Shown: positions 1 through 8,084 of the stretch, one piece after another
Numbering within the stretch: the stretch's first letter is position 1
Layout: every line of letters begins with the position of its first letter
Origin: Knoellia sp. p5-6-4
Lineage (GTDB): Bacteria; Actinomycetota; Actinomycetes; Actinomycetales; Dermatophilaceae
Assembly: GCF_029222705.1 (NCBI RefSeq)
Contig: NZ_JARGZF010000002.1
Span: forward strand, 372,001 to 436,000
DNA length: 64,000 nt
Direction of reading: 5' to 3'
Program-made: the position numbers and the translations under genes
The notes under the pieces: model-generated
What the model was told of the DNA's origin: nothing
Database searches by the model: none
What the model saw: only the letters and a program-made list of their open reading frames with translations

Positions 1-1
1 T

Positions 2-229
2 TCGCGATCCCTGTTCCACAGCGCCGACATCCTGACCCTGCGGGAGCAGTACCCGGACCACCCGATGCTCAAGGAGCTCTCCGACGATGCCCGCCTCGTG
101 GTGTCGGAGCCGCTGGGCGACCTGAGGGGCGTGTGGCACGAGGTTCCCGAGGCGACGTTCCTGACCGTTCGTGGAGCCGACATGCGGCTGGACTCCTTCG
201 CGCCCACCACCCCTCAGGCCGCGGCCTGA
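2..229 (+). CDS. Class II glutamine amidotransferase, C-terminal part (truncated by window edge)
   Basis: Reading frame open from the left edge to TGA at 227-229, about 75 residues visible. The segment with LSDDARLVVSEPL followed by GVWHEVPEAT resembles the C-terminal end of YafJ/EgtC-like class II glutamine amidotransferases, where a serine-arginine-rich strand and the VSEPL segment close the Ntn-hydrolase fold. The N-terminal catalytic cysteine lies outside the window, so activity cannot be judged. The next gene starts 14 bases downstream on the same strand. Assignment rests on recalled family similarity and is moderate. Confidence 0.6.
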   Translation, partial: SRSLFHSADILTLREQYPDHPMLKELSDDARLVVSEPLGDLRGVWHEVPEATFLTVRGADMRLDSFAPTTPQAAA

Positions 230-243
230 TCGGGCGGTGACCC

Positions 244-1386
244 GTGGCGACGGCTCGGCACCTCGGCGGCCAGGACGCGTTTCCGGCTCCGCCCGGCGCG
301 GCACGGCCCGGACCGGACATCGGGCTCGGCGCGCCACGCCTGGTGCCCCTGAGCCCTGACGACCACGCGGAGCCGTCGCTGGGTGACGTGGCACTCGGCG
401 CGTCATCCCTTGGGCTCGGCCTCGCGGGCCGCCTCGTCCGCGCGGGGTCGTCCGTGGTGCGCCCTACTGCGAGTCTGGTGCTGCGACCACCGGGAGTGCC
501 GTCGTTCCTGCAGCCGGCGCGGGTGGTCCAGAGGCTCGGGCGGATCGGCTCCGCCCGGCGACGCTCGCTCGAGCAGGCTGTCTCGGCGCTGCTCGACGAT
601 GTCGTGCCGGTGATGGCGGAGGTCATCCTCGGGCGCCTGGACCTCACCGACGTCGTCCTGCGTCAGGTCGACCTCGACGCGGTCGTCGCCGGCGTCGACC
701 TCGACGCGGCGGCCGCACGCCTGGACATCGAAGCGGTGCTGAACCGGCTCGACCTCACCGAGCTGGTGCGCGACCGCGTGGACCTCGACTCCGTGGTGGA
801 GGAAGTCGACCTCGACGCGATCGTGCGCCGGGTCGACATCGGCGCTGTGATCGACCGACTCGACCTCACCGCCCTCGTCCGGCAGCGCGTCGACCTGAAT
901 GCCGTTGCGGCTCAGCTCGACATCGATGCCATCCTCGACCGCCTCGACCTCACCGCCCTGGTCCAGGAACGCGTCGACCTCGACGCCATCGTGGCCGGCG
1001 TGAACCTCGACGACATCGCACGGCGCCTCGATGTGGAGGCCGTGATCGACCGGCTCGACCTGACGGCGATCGTGCTGACCCGGGTCGACCTCGAGGCGCT
1101 CGTCAACGCCGTGTTGGCGCGCATCGACCTCGTGGGCCTGGCCGAAGAGGTCATCGACGCGGTCGACCTGCCCGAGATCATCCGGGAGTCCACGGGCTCG
1201 ATGGCCTCGGAGACGGTGCGGGGTGCGCGACTGCAGGGCATCCACGCCGACGAGGCCGTCAGCAGAGCCGTGGACCGGCTGCTGCTCAGGCGTGCCCGTC
1301 GCCACCCGGGTGGACCGAGCGACCAGCTCGATAGCCCGGGACCGGTCGAGCCTCGTCAGGAACCGCCCGGTCCGGGACACCGGTGA
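244..1386 (+). CDS. Uncharacterised protein with tandem xxDLxxxV repeats
   Basis: 380 residues from GTG 244. The first 120 residues are Pro/Ala/Gly-rich and unremarkable. Residues about 125 to 325 consist of about seventeen short 9-10 residue units with the pattern R-[LV]-D-[LI]-x-x-[LIV]-V, for example RLDLTALVR, QRVDLNAVA, RLDVEAVID. Four successive units form a higher-order module of about 37 residues. The C-terminal 50 residues (VDLPEIIRESTGSM then AVDRLLLRR) are non-repetitive. Regular Leu/Val and Asp spacing suggests an elongated solenoid. No catalytic motif or signal peptide is seen. Its TGA overlaps the GTG of the RDD gene (GTGA), so the two are translationally coupled and probably act together at the membrane. 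Function unknown. Confidence 0.75.
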   Translation: MATARHLGGQDAFPAPPGAARPGPDIGLGAPRLVPLSPDDHAEPSLGDVALGASSLGLGLAGRLVRAGSSVVRPTASLVLRPPGVPSFLQPARVVQRLGRIGSARRRSLEQAVSALLDDVVPVMAEVILGRLDLTDVVLRQVDLDAVVAGVDLDAAAARLDIEAVLNRLDLTELVRDRVDLDSVVEEVDLDAIVRRVDIGAVIDRLDLTALVRQRVDLNAVAAQLDIDAILDRLDLTALVQERVDLDAIVAGVNLDDIARRLDVEAVIDRLDLTAIVLTRVDLEALVNAVLARIDLVGLAEEVIDAVDLPEIIRESTGSMASETVRGARLQGIHADEAVSRAVDRLLLRRARRHPGGPSDQLDSPGPVEPRQEPPGPGHR

Positions 1387-1868
1387 GCGCCGTGACGACG
1401 AGCAGCATCTCGCCACTCCCGCCTGAGGCTCGGCCCTACCAGGGGCACCGTGCCGGACTGGTCACCCGCCTGGTGGCGGCGACCATCGACGCGTTGCTGG
1501 TCGGTCTCGTGCTCCTGCTGGGCTACGCGGGTCTCGCCACCTTGCGCTTCCTCATCGACCCGCGCACCTTCTCCTTCCCCGAGCCGGGCCTGTTCTTCAG
1601 CCTCACCGCGGCCCTCACGGTGCTCGTCGTCTACCTCACGGTGTCGTGGTGGATCACCGGGCGCACCTACGGCTGCCACGTGATGGGCCTGCGCGTGGTG
1701 AGCCACAACGGGTCGAACATGAGGTTCCTCGGCGCGCTGGTCCGTGCGTGGTTCTGCGCCTTCTTCCCGATCGGGCTCCTGTGGGCAGCGGTGAACCGCG
1801 AGAACCGATCGGTGCAGGACATCGTTCTGCGCACCTCGGTCCTCTACGACTGGCAGCCCCACCGCTGA
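1383..1868 (+). CDS. RDD family integral membrane protein
   Basis: 161 residues from GTG 1383, overlapping the preceding stop. After a short cytosolic tail, the RDD hallmark Arg-Leu...Asp is seen as LVTRLVAATIDALLVG (residues about 24-40) at the head of the first membrane helix. A second helix covers about residues 73-92 (LTAALTVLVVYLTVSWW), followed by the conserved GRTYGCHVMGLRVV loop and a third helix near residue 120. The C-terminal NRENRSVQDIVLRTSVLYDW is typical of the family. RDD proteins are small membrane proteins, some linked to ion transport, mostly of unknown role. Coupling to the repeat protein suggests a two-gene unit that ends at the hairpin just downstream. Confidence 0.88.
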   Translation: MSAVTTSSISPLPPEARPYQGHRAGLVTRLVAATIDALLVGLVLLLGYAGLATLRFLIDPRTFSFPEPGLFFSLTAALTVLVVYLTVSWWITGRTYGCHVMGLRVVSHNGSNMRFLGALVRAWFCAFFPIGLLWAAVNRENRSVQDIVLRTSVLYDWQPHR

Positions 1869-1884
1869 CCGACGAAGCGCACAA

Positions 1885-1916
1885 GCCAGCCCCGGTGCTG
1901 GAGCACCGGGGCTGGC
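1885..1916. terminator. Bidirectional terminator hairpin
   Basis: A perfect 14-bp GC-rich stem (left arm from GCCAGCCCC, right arm ending GGGGCTGGC) with loop TGGA. It sits between the convergent RDD and GH15 genes and can serve both. Confidence 0.85.
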
Positions 1917-1929
1917 GCACCACGTCCGG

Positions 1930-3849
1930 TCAGGCCGAGACCTGCGCCCCGGTGCCACTCCTCTGCGGGCTCCAGCCCGGCACGTCGGCCGCGGGCCGCG
2001 GAACCGTCAGGGCCGGCATACCGCTGTCGAGCTGCCGGTCCAGCGTGATGGCGGCGTCGATCATCGCGAGGTGGGTGAACGCCTGCGGGAAGTTGCCGAT
2101 CTGCTCGCCGGTGAGCGCGATCTCCTCGCTGTAGAGGCCGACGTGGTTGGCGTAGGTGAGCATCTTCTCGAAGATGACCCGTGCCTTGTCGAGCTGGCCA
2201 GCGCGGGCGAGCGAGTCGACGTACATGAAGGTGCACAGGGAGAAGGTGCCCTCCGAGCCGCGCAGCCCGTCGGGCGACGCGGCCGGGTCGTAGCGGTAGA
2301 CGAGGCTGTCGGTGACCAGCTCGTCCTCCATCGCCGCGAGCGTGGAGGTCCACAGCGGGTCGTTGGGAGTGATGAACCCGACGGCGGTGGCGCGCAGCAG
2401 CGACGAGTCCAGCACGTCGGTGCGGTAGTGCTGCCGGAAGGCCTGCCGCTCGGCGCTCCAGCCCTGCTCCATGATCTGCGTGTAGATGGCGTCGCGCTGG
2501 CTGCGCCACTGGTCCACGGGCGCCGGCCTGCCGTGCTCGGTCGCCAGCCGGATGCCACGGTCCAGCGCGACCCAGCTCATCAGCCGCCCGTAGGTGAAGT
2601 TCTCCCGACCACCACGGGTCTCCCAGATGCCCTCCTCGGGCTGGTCCCAGTTCTCGGCGAGCCAGTCGAGCAGGTTGGCGATGCGCAGCCAGCCGCCGTG
2701 CCCCGCCTGGATGCCGCGCTGGTCGGCGAAGTAGAGGCTGTCGATGGCCTCGCCGTAGATGTCGAGCTGCAGCTGGTCGGCGGCGCCGTTGCCGATGCGC
2801 ACCGGGGCCGAGCCGCGGTAGCCCTCCCAGTGGTCGAGCACCTCCTCGCTCAGGTCGGACGATCCGTCGACGCGGTACATGATCTGCAGCGGGCCGGTTG
2901 CCGTGCCGACCTGCTCGTGCACCCGGTCGCGCAGCCACGTGGCGAACGCCGCCGCCTCCTCCCGGAAGCCCAGCCCGAGGAGTGAGTACACCGAGAAGGA
3001 GGCGTCGCGGATCCAGGTGTAGCGGTAGTCCCAGTTCCGCTCACCGCCGATCTGCTCGGGCAGCCCGACGGTCGGCGCCGCGACGAGGCCGCCGCTCGGG
3101 GCGTACGTCATGAGCTTGAGCGTGATCGCCGACCGGTGCAGCGACTCCCGCCACCGCCCGGTGTAGGTCGACTGCGCCAGCCACCGCCTCCAGAACGCCA
3201 CCGTCTCGTCGAACAGGTTGCGCACCTCGGCGACCCGCAGCTGCCGCGGCGGCCCCTCGGAGCCCGTCTCGACCACCAAGCCGCGCATCTGTCCTGCCAT
3301 CAGGGTGAGATCGGCATGCAGGTCGCCGGAGTCGCTCATCGAGACCTGGGCCAGCCGCTCGTCCTCGGGCTCGCGCACCAGGTGCACCGTCATGGCGGTG
3401 CTGGTGCCCTTGAACACCGCCCCCGCGTCCGTCACCTGGGACTCGTGCCGCTCGCGCCCGTAGTCGAAGCGTGGTGCGAGGTCGACCTCGAAGGTCATCT
3501 GCCCGCGCACGCAGCGCACCATCCTCACGATCCGGTGGCGGTTCGTGGCCACGGTGCTGCTCGACACCGGCATGAAGTCGACGACCTCCCCCACCCCTGC
3601 CTCGGTCATGTACCTCGTCACGAGGATCGCCGTGTCCGGGAAGTAGAGCTGCTTGCGGGTGAACGCCTCGGCGGTCGGCCGCACCCGGAAGTGGCCGCCC
3701 CGGCGGTGGTCCAGCAGCGCCCCGAAGATGCTTCCCGAGTCGAACCTGGGGGCGCAGAACCAGTCGATCGACCCGTCGGTCGTCACCAGTGCTGCCGTCT
3801 GCAGGTCACCGATGAGCCCGTGGTCGGCGATGAGCGGGTAGTCGGTCAT
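1930..3849 (-). CDS. Glycoside hydrolase family 15 protein (glucoamylase/trehalase type)
   Basis: 639 residues. Start chosen at ATG 3849 because GGAGG lies 6 bases upstream; upstream in-frame codons give only low-complexity sequence. The N-terminal beta-sandwich begins YPLIADHGLIGDLQTAALV. The (alpha/alpha)6 barrel carries the GH15 signature GERNWDYRYTWIRDASF (about residues 269-285), DIYGEAIDSLYF (first acidic region) and GSEGTFSLCTFMYVD (second acidic region), ending in QAFTHLAMIDAAI. GH15 enzymes invert glucosidic bonds in alpha-glucans. Actinobacterial homologues of this length (for example Mycobacterium Rv2402) act as cytosolic trehalases. No signal peptide is seen, consistent with a cytosolic role. 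Trehalose versus maltodextrin specificity cannot be settled from sequence. Confidence 0.9.
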   Translation of the reverse strand: MTDYPLIADHGLIGDLQTAALVTTDGSIDWFCAPRFDSGSIFGALLDHRRGGHFRVRPTAEAFTRKQLYFPDTAILVTRYMTEAGVGEVVDFMPVSSSTVATNRHRIVRMVRCVRGQMTFEVDLAPRFDYGRERHESQVTDAGAVFKGTSTAMTVHLVREPEDERLAQVSMSDSGDLHADLTLMAGQMRGLVVETGSEGPPRQLRVAEVRNLFDETVAFWRRWLAQSTYTGRWRESLHRSAITLKLMTYAPSGGLVAAPTVGLPEQIGGERNWDYRYTWIRDASFSVYSLLGLGFREEAAAFATWLRDRVHEQVGTATGPLQIMYRVDGSSDLSEEVLDHWEGYRGSAPVRIGNGAADQLQLDIYGEAIDSLYFADQRGIQAGHGGWLRIANLLDWLAENWDQPEEGIWETRGGRENFTYGRLMSWVALDRGIRLATEHGRPAPVDQWRSQRDAIYTQIMEQGWSAERQAFRQHYRTDVLDSSLLRATAVGFITPNDPLWTSTLAAMEDELVTDSLVYRYDPAASPDGLRGSEGTFSLCTFMYVDSLARAGQLDKARVIFEKMLTYANHVGLYSEEIALTGEQIGNFPQAFTHLAMIDAAITLDRQLDSGMPALTVPRPAADVPGWSPQRSGTGAQVSA

Positions 3850-3982
3850 GTCAGTCCTCCGGTCCGGTCGCGGTCTGTCCTGACCACTCTCGGAGCACGC
3901 CCGGGCGCGACACCTCACCCCCGGAGGACGAGCCGGGTGTGCCGCGCGGCCCGGCCACGCGGCATGCCGGCCGCTTGTGCGG

Positions 3983-5434
3983 TTATGCCGGGCCGGCCAC
4001 CGCGAAGCGCACCGTGCTCGTCGCGATGTCGGCCGCGACCAGGCGGGCCTGCACCGTGCTGCCGAGCTCGGCGCGGCCGTCGGCCATGGCGACCACGGCG
4101 GGCTCGTGCAGCTGGATCAGGACCCCCGAGCTGTTGCGGTCGTCGACGACCACGGCGTCGAAGACCTCGCCCACCCGGTCGGCGAGCACCGCCGCCTCGA
4201 CCGCGTCGGCGCAGGCGCGCTCGACCGCCCCGGCCACCCGGTCGGAGGACTGCATGGCCTCGGGCAGCGTCGGCAGCGCCTCGCGGACCCAGGCGGGCAC
4301 CTCGGCTCCGCGGCACAGTGCCTCGCACACCACCAGGCCGAACCGGTCGACCAGTCGGCGCAGGGGCGCGGTGACGTGCGCGTAGGGCGCGGCGACGGCG
4401 GCGTGGTCGGGTGCCTGGGGGGCCTCACCGTCGAACGGGGTGTAGCCCGCGCCGCGGAACAGGGCGGTGGCCTCGTGGACGAGCGCGAGGTGCAGGGGGT
4501 TGGTGCGGTCCAGCGACCGGAGGAACTCACCGTAGGGCTGCTCCTCGTGCCACTGCACGCCGAGGGCCCGGGCCTCACGGCGGAAGCGCGCCATGGCTGC
4601 TGGCTCGGGCGCCGGCATGGTCCGCAGGATGCCGACACCACCCTTGAGCATGATCTCGGCGGCGGCCATGCCGGCCATCAGCGACAGCTGCGCGTTCCAG
4701 TCCTCGGCCGCCACCAGGGGCCGGAAGTGCAGGCGGTAGTGGTCCTCGCCGTCCTCGGACACTTCCTGCTCGGGCATCGGCAGGCTGGCTCCACCGCGCG
4801 TGCGCTCCAACGCGATTCGCTTCTCCCCGACCTCCTTCAGCAGCACCAGGACCTCGTCGGCCGTGCCCCCGTCGACGGCCTCCTGCACCCCGTGGTAGTC
4901 GTGCCGCTCCCGGCTGCGGACGAGGGCCCGGTAGACCTCGGCGGACGCGGCCTCGCCGTCCGGGACGAGCCGCAGGTCCCAGACGTAGGCGGGACGCACC
5001 TGGTCGGGCAGCAGGCTGGCGGCGTCCTCGCTGAGCTCCGGTGGGTGCAGGGGGGTCCGCCGGTCGGGGGCGTAGATCGTCTGGCCGCGCCGTCGCGCCT
5101 CGTCGTCGAGGGCGCCGCCGGGCGCGACGAACGCCGGCACGTCGGCTATGGCGTAGCGGACCCGGTAGCCCTCGCCGTCACGCGCGAGGTGCAGGGCCTG
5201 GTCGAGGTCCATCGACCCCGGCGGGTCGATGGTGACGAAGGGCACGGAGGTCTCGTCGCGGTCGGGCAGCGCTGCGGACGTGACCACCGCGCGAGCCTCG
5301 GCGAGCACCTCGGGCGGGAACGCCTCGGGCACGCCCTGCTCGGCGCGGATCGCGTCGAAGCGGGCGCGGAGCTGCTCGGACTGGGCGACGCTGGTCGCCG
5401 TCCCGGGTGGGGCGAGCTTGATGGGGCGAGGCAT
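3983..5434 (-). CDS. RNB-domain exoribonuclease (RNase II/R family, short form)
   Basis: 483 residues. The RNB catalytic domain starts near residue 60. The segment IDPPGSMDLDQALHL carries the acidic metal-binding cluster that RNase II/R enzymes use for processive 3'-5' RNA hydrolysis. VRYAIADVPAFV and RRGQTIYAPDRRTPLHP follow as in family members. The protein lacks the N-terminal cold-shock domains and C-terminal S1 domain of RNase R, so it is the compact actinobacterial form. The start ATG 5434 is preceded on the minus strand by TAGGTT and a 6-base gap, indicating a leaderless mRNA. The next gene is divergent. Confidence 0.85.
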   Translation of the reverse strand: MPRPIKLAPPGTATSVAQSEQLRARFDAIRAEQGVPEAFPPEVLAEARAVVTSAALPDRDETSVPFVTIDPPGSMDLDQALHLARDGEGYRVRYAIADVPAFVAPGGALDDEARRRGQTIYAPDRRTPLHPPELSEDAASLLPDQVRPAYVWDLRLVPDGEAASAEVYRALVRSRERHDYHGVQEAVDGGTADEVLVLLKEVGEKRIALERTRGGASLPMPEQEVSEDGEDHYRLHFRPLVAAEDWNAQLSLMAGMAAAEIMLKGGVGILRTMPAPEPAAMARFRREARALGVQWHEEQPYGEFLRSLDRTNPLHLALVHEATALFRGAGYTPFDGEAPQAPDHAAVAAPYAHVTAPLRRLVDRFGLVVCEALCRGAEVPAWVREALPTLPEAMQSSDRVAGAVERACADAVEAAVLADRVGEVFDAVVVDDRNSSGVLIQLHEPAVVAMADGRAELGSTVQARLVAADIATSTVRFAVAGPA

Positions 5435-5440
5435 GCCAGC

Positions 5441-5446
5441 AACCTA
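5441..5446 (-). promoter_or_regulatory. -10 box of RNB ribonuclease gene (leaderless)
   Basis: TAGGTT on the minus strand, 6 bases before ATG 5434. This spacing puts the transcription start at the A of the start codon. Confidence 0.55.
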
Positions 5447-5537
5447 CCGAGCGTCACGCCGACCGGCCCGTCACGCGCGCCGGGCCCAGGTCCCGGCAGG
5501 GGCCGAGGGCAGTGCCAGTGCCCCCGAGACCCCCGCC

Positions 5538-5543
5538 TACGCT
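5538..5543 (+). promoter_or_regulatory. -10 box of yaaA (leaderless)
   Basis: TACGCT followed by 7 bases and GTG 5551, the start that gives the family N-terminus LILLPPSESK. Confidence 0.55.
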
Positions 5544-5550
5544 GGTGCGC

Positions 5551-6297
5551 GTGCTCATCCTGCTGCCACCCTCGGAGTCCAAGACCGGTCGCACGCGGGG
5601 CCGCCCCCTCGACCTCGGGGGGCTCTCCTTCCCCGAGCTCAGCGACACCCGCCGCGAGGTGATGTCCGCCCTGGCGAAGGTCTCGGCGCACCCCGACGCG
5701 CCTGCGCTGCTAGGCGTCTCCCCCACCCTGACGGCCGAGGTCGCGCACAACCTCGCCCTCGACAGCGCCCCCGCCCTACCCGCCGCAAGGGTCTACACCG
5801 GGGTGCTCTACGACGCCCTCGACCTCGCCTCGCTCGACACCGCAGCCAAGCGCCGCGCCAACCGCTGGCTCGTCACCGTCTCCGCGCTGTTCGGCGCGGT
5901 ACGACCCAGCGACTCGATCGTTCCCTACCGCCTGTCCATGGCCGTCAACCTGCCCGGTGTGGGACCCCTGGCGAGCACGTGGAAGCCCGAGCTGGCGCAG
6001 GTGCTGCCCCAGGCCGCCGGCCGGGGGGTCATCGTCGACTGTCGGTCGAGCACGTATGCCGCGGCGTGGGCTCCCAGCGGTGACCTTGCCGACCGCTGGG
6101 TGCAGGTCCGGGTGCCGGGAGCCACCCACATGGCCAAGCACACCCGCGGGCTGGTGGCCCGCCACCTCTGCCAGGTGGGCGCCGACCCACGCACCGTGCC
6201 GGCCCTGGCGACCACGCTGGAGCAGGCCTTCGACGTGCTGGTCACCGAGCCACGTCGAGCGGGGCAGCCGTGGGTGCTCGATGCCACTGCCCGCTGA
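5551..6297 (+). CDS. yaaA: YaaA family peroxide stress protein (DUF328)
   Basis: 248 residues from GTG 5551. That start places the hallmark LILLPPSESK at the N-terminus and follows a -10 box by 7 bases. GTG 5545 is an in-frame alternative. Conserved blocks include ARVYTGVLYDALD, LVTVSALFGAVRPSDSIVPYRLSM and VIVDCRSSTYAAAW. YaaA-like proteins bind DNA and limit iron-driven oxidative damage in Escherichia coli; the molecular mechanism here is inferred from family only. The gene stands alone, convergent with metZ. Confidence 0.85.
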   Translation: MLILLPPSESKTGRTRGRPLDLGGLSFPELSDTRREVMSALAKVSAHPDAPALLGVSPTLTAEVAHNLALDSAPALPAARVYTGVLYDALDLASLDTAAKRRANRWLVTVSALFGAVRPSDSIVPYRLSMAVNLPGVGPLASTWKPELAQVLPQAAGRGVIVDCRSSTYAAAWAPSGDLADRWVQVRVPGATHMAKHTRGLVARHLCQVGADPRTVPALATTLEQAFDVLVTEPRRAGQPWVLDATAR

Positions 6298-6374
6298 CTC
6301 GGCTCGCAGCCCCGTTCGGGGTGTTGGCGCGCGTCACGATGCGCGGCATTACCCCGGACGAGCAGGACGGAGCC

Positions 6375-7562
6375 TCAGCCCAGGGCTGCGGTGACGTCCT
6401 CCACCAGGTCGGCCGGGTCCTCGAGGCCGATGGAGATGCGGATGGTGCCGTCGGTGATGCCCACGGCCGCCCGCGCCTCCGGGCTGAGCCGGCGGTGCGT
6501 CGTGGTCGCCGGGTGGGTGACCATCGACTTGGCGTCGCCGAGGTTGTTGCTGATGTCGACGATGCGCAGGGCGTTCATCACCGCGAAGGCCTCGTCCTTG
6601 CCACCGTCGATCTCGAACGTGACGACGGTGCCGCCACCGGACATCTGTGCCCTGGCCAGCTCGTGCTGCGGGTGCGACTCCAGCCAGGGGTAGACGACAC
6701 GGCGGACGCGCGGGTGCGCCGCCAGCGCGCGGGCGAGCGTGAGCGCGGACTCGGCCTGGCGGTTCACGCGCAGCGACATCGTCTCGAGCCCCTTGACGAG
6801 CACCCAGGCGTTGAAGGGCGACATCGCCGGCCCGGTGTGCCGCATGAGGTTCTTCACCGGCCCGTCGATGAACTCCGCACGACCGAGGACGGCTCCCCCG
6901 AGCGCGCGGCCCTGCCCGTCGATGTGCTTGGTGGCGGAGTAGACGACCACGTCGGCGCCGTGTTCCAGCGGCCGCGAGAAGACCGGGGTGCCGAAGACGT
7001 TGTCGACGACCACCTGGGCGCCGGCGGCGTGCGCGAGGTCGGAGACCGCCCGCATGTCCACGAGCTCCTGCATGGGGTTGCTCGGCGTCTCGAAGAAGAC
7101 CGCGGCCGTCGGCTCCGAGAGCGCGTCCTTCCACTGGTCGAGGTCGGGGCCGTCGACGAACACCGTCTCCACGCCCCACCGCGGCAGGATCTCGTCGAGG
7201 ATGACGAAGCACGAGCCGAACAGCCCGCGTGAGGCGACCACCCGGTCGCCCCGGCCGAGCAGCGCCGACAGCGCCACGAAGACCGCGGACATGCCGGAGG
7301 CGGTGGCGAAGCACGCCTCGGCGCCCTCGAGCAGCCGCAGTCGCTCCTCGAACATGGCGACCGTGGGGTTGCCGTAGCGGGAGTAGATGAACTTGTCGAT
7401 CTCGTCCTTGAACGCTGCCTCGGCCTGCTCGGCGCTGTCGTAGACGAACCCGGAGGTCAGGAAGATGGCCTCGGCCGTCTCGTCGAAGCCGCTGCGCATC
7501 AGCCCGCCCCGCACCGCCAGGGTGTCGGGGCGCAGGCCCTCCCCGCTCACCCCTGCCGCCAC
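6375..7562 (-). CDS. metZ: O-succinylhomoserine sulfhydrylase-type PLP enzyme
   Basis: 395 residues, Cys/Met-metabolism PLP-dependent family. The tetrameric fold markers IYSRYGNPT (about 59-67) and GAEACFATASGMSAVF (cofactor phosphate region) are present. YSATKHIDGQGR holds the PLP-binding lysine (Lys212). LRIVDISNNLGDAKSM is the C-terminal substrate region. The HIDGQGR variant after the lysine is typical of MetZ, which makes homocysteine from O-succinylhomoserine and sulfide; related O-acetylhomoserine or cystathionine enzymes remain possible. Start GTG 7562 has GAGGGG 5-6 bases upstream and overlaps the rhodanese 3' end by 16 bases, so both genes form one sulfur-metabolism operon. Confidence 0.88.
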   Translation of the reverse strand: MAAGVSGEGLRPDTLAVRGGLMRSGFDETAEAIFLTSGFVYDSAEQAEAAFKDEIDKFIYSRYGNPTVAMFEERLRLLEGAEACFATASGMSAVFVALSALLGRGDRVVASRGLFGSCFVILDEILPRWGVETVFVDGPDLDQWKDALSEPTAAVFFETPSNPMQELVDMRAVSDLAHAAGAQVVVDNVFGTPVFSRPLEHGADVVVYSATKHIDGQGRALGGAVLGRAEFIDGPVKNLMRHTGPAMSPFNAWVLVKGLETMSLRVNRQAESALTLARALAAHPRVRRVVYPWLESHPQHELARAQMSGGGTVVTFEIDGGKDEAFAVMNALRIVDISNNLGDAKSMVTHPATTTHRRLSPEARAAVGITDGTIRISIGLEDPADLVEDVTAALG

Positions 7563-7966
7563 GGGAGCCCCTCGTTCTTCCAGCCGGCGACCGCACGGTG
7601 GCCGTGCTCGTCATGCGGCCCCTCGAAACCGTGGAGGACGTTGTATGCCGGTCCGAGACCGGCCGCGGTCGCGGCCTTCGCGGCGGCCACCGACCGCACC
7701 CCCGAGCGGCACAGGAAGTACAGCGGCGCCCCGTCGGGCAGCCCGGCCGAGCGCAGCTCGTCGACGAAGCCGTGGTTCACCGAGCCGTCCGGGTAGCGCT
7801 GCCACTCCACGCAGAGGACCTTCCGGCCCAGCACGCTGAGATCCGGCAGCCCGACGTAGCTCCACTCGGCGGTGGTCCGCACGTCGACGAGGACCGCGTC
7901 CCCGTCTTCGCCGAGCACGGCATACGCCTCCTGCGGTGTCACGTCACCGGCGTAGCTCTCGTTCAT
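7547..7966 (-). CDS. Rhodanese-like domain protein
   Basis: 139 residues forming a single rhodanese domain: AVLVDVRTTAEWSYVG near residues 24-39 and the active-site loop FLCRSGVRS with Cys86 as presumed persulfide carrier. The loop length fits sulfurtransferases. Start ATG 7966 follows TAGGCT by 6 bases (leaderless). The operon with metZ suggests it handles sulfane sulfur or sulfide for homocysteine synthesis. This is an inference from context; rhodaneses of this type rarely have a proven substrate. Confidence 0.88.
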   Translation of the reverse strand: MNESYAGDVTPQEAYAVLGEDGDAVLVDVRTTAEWSYVGLPDLSVLGRKVLCVEWQRYPDGSVNHGFVDELRSAGLPDGAPLYFLCRSGVRSVAAAKAATAAGLGPAYNVLHGFEGPHDEHGHRAVAGWKNEGLPWRQG

Positions 7967-7972
7967 GCGACC

Positions 7973-7978
7973 AGCCTA
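7973..7978 (-). promoter_or_regulatory. -10 box of rhodanese-metZ operon (leaderless)
   Basis: TAGGCT on the minus strand, 6 bases before ATG 7966. Confidence 0.55.
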
Positions 7979-8084
7979 GGCGAGTGGCCACATGCCGAGA
8001 CTGTCGGCCCACGTCGTGGACGGCGCTGGCCCCCTCCCCCGTCCTCGCCTCCCGGCGTACGCTCGAGGGGCGGAGGTGGTCACC

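Noticed and set aside
403-1416. Antisense frame with Asp/Val/His repeats over the repeat protein
   Set aside because: Repetitiveness is inherited from the sense gene; sense frame has coupling to RDD.
3977-5662. 561-codon plus-strand frame opposite the RNB gene
   Set aside because: No family similarity; spans the divergent RNB/yaaA promoter region.
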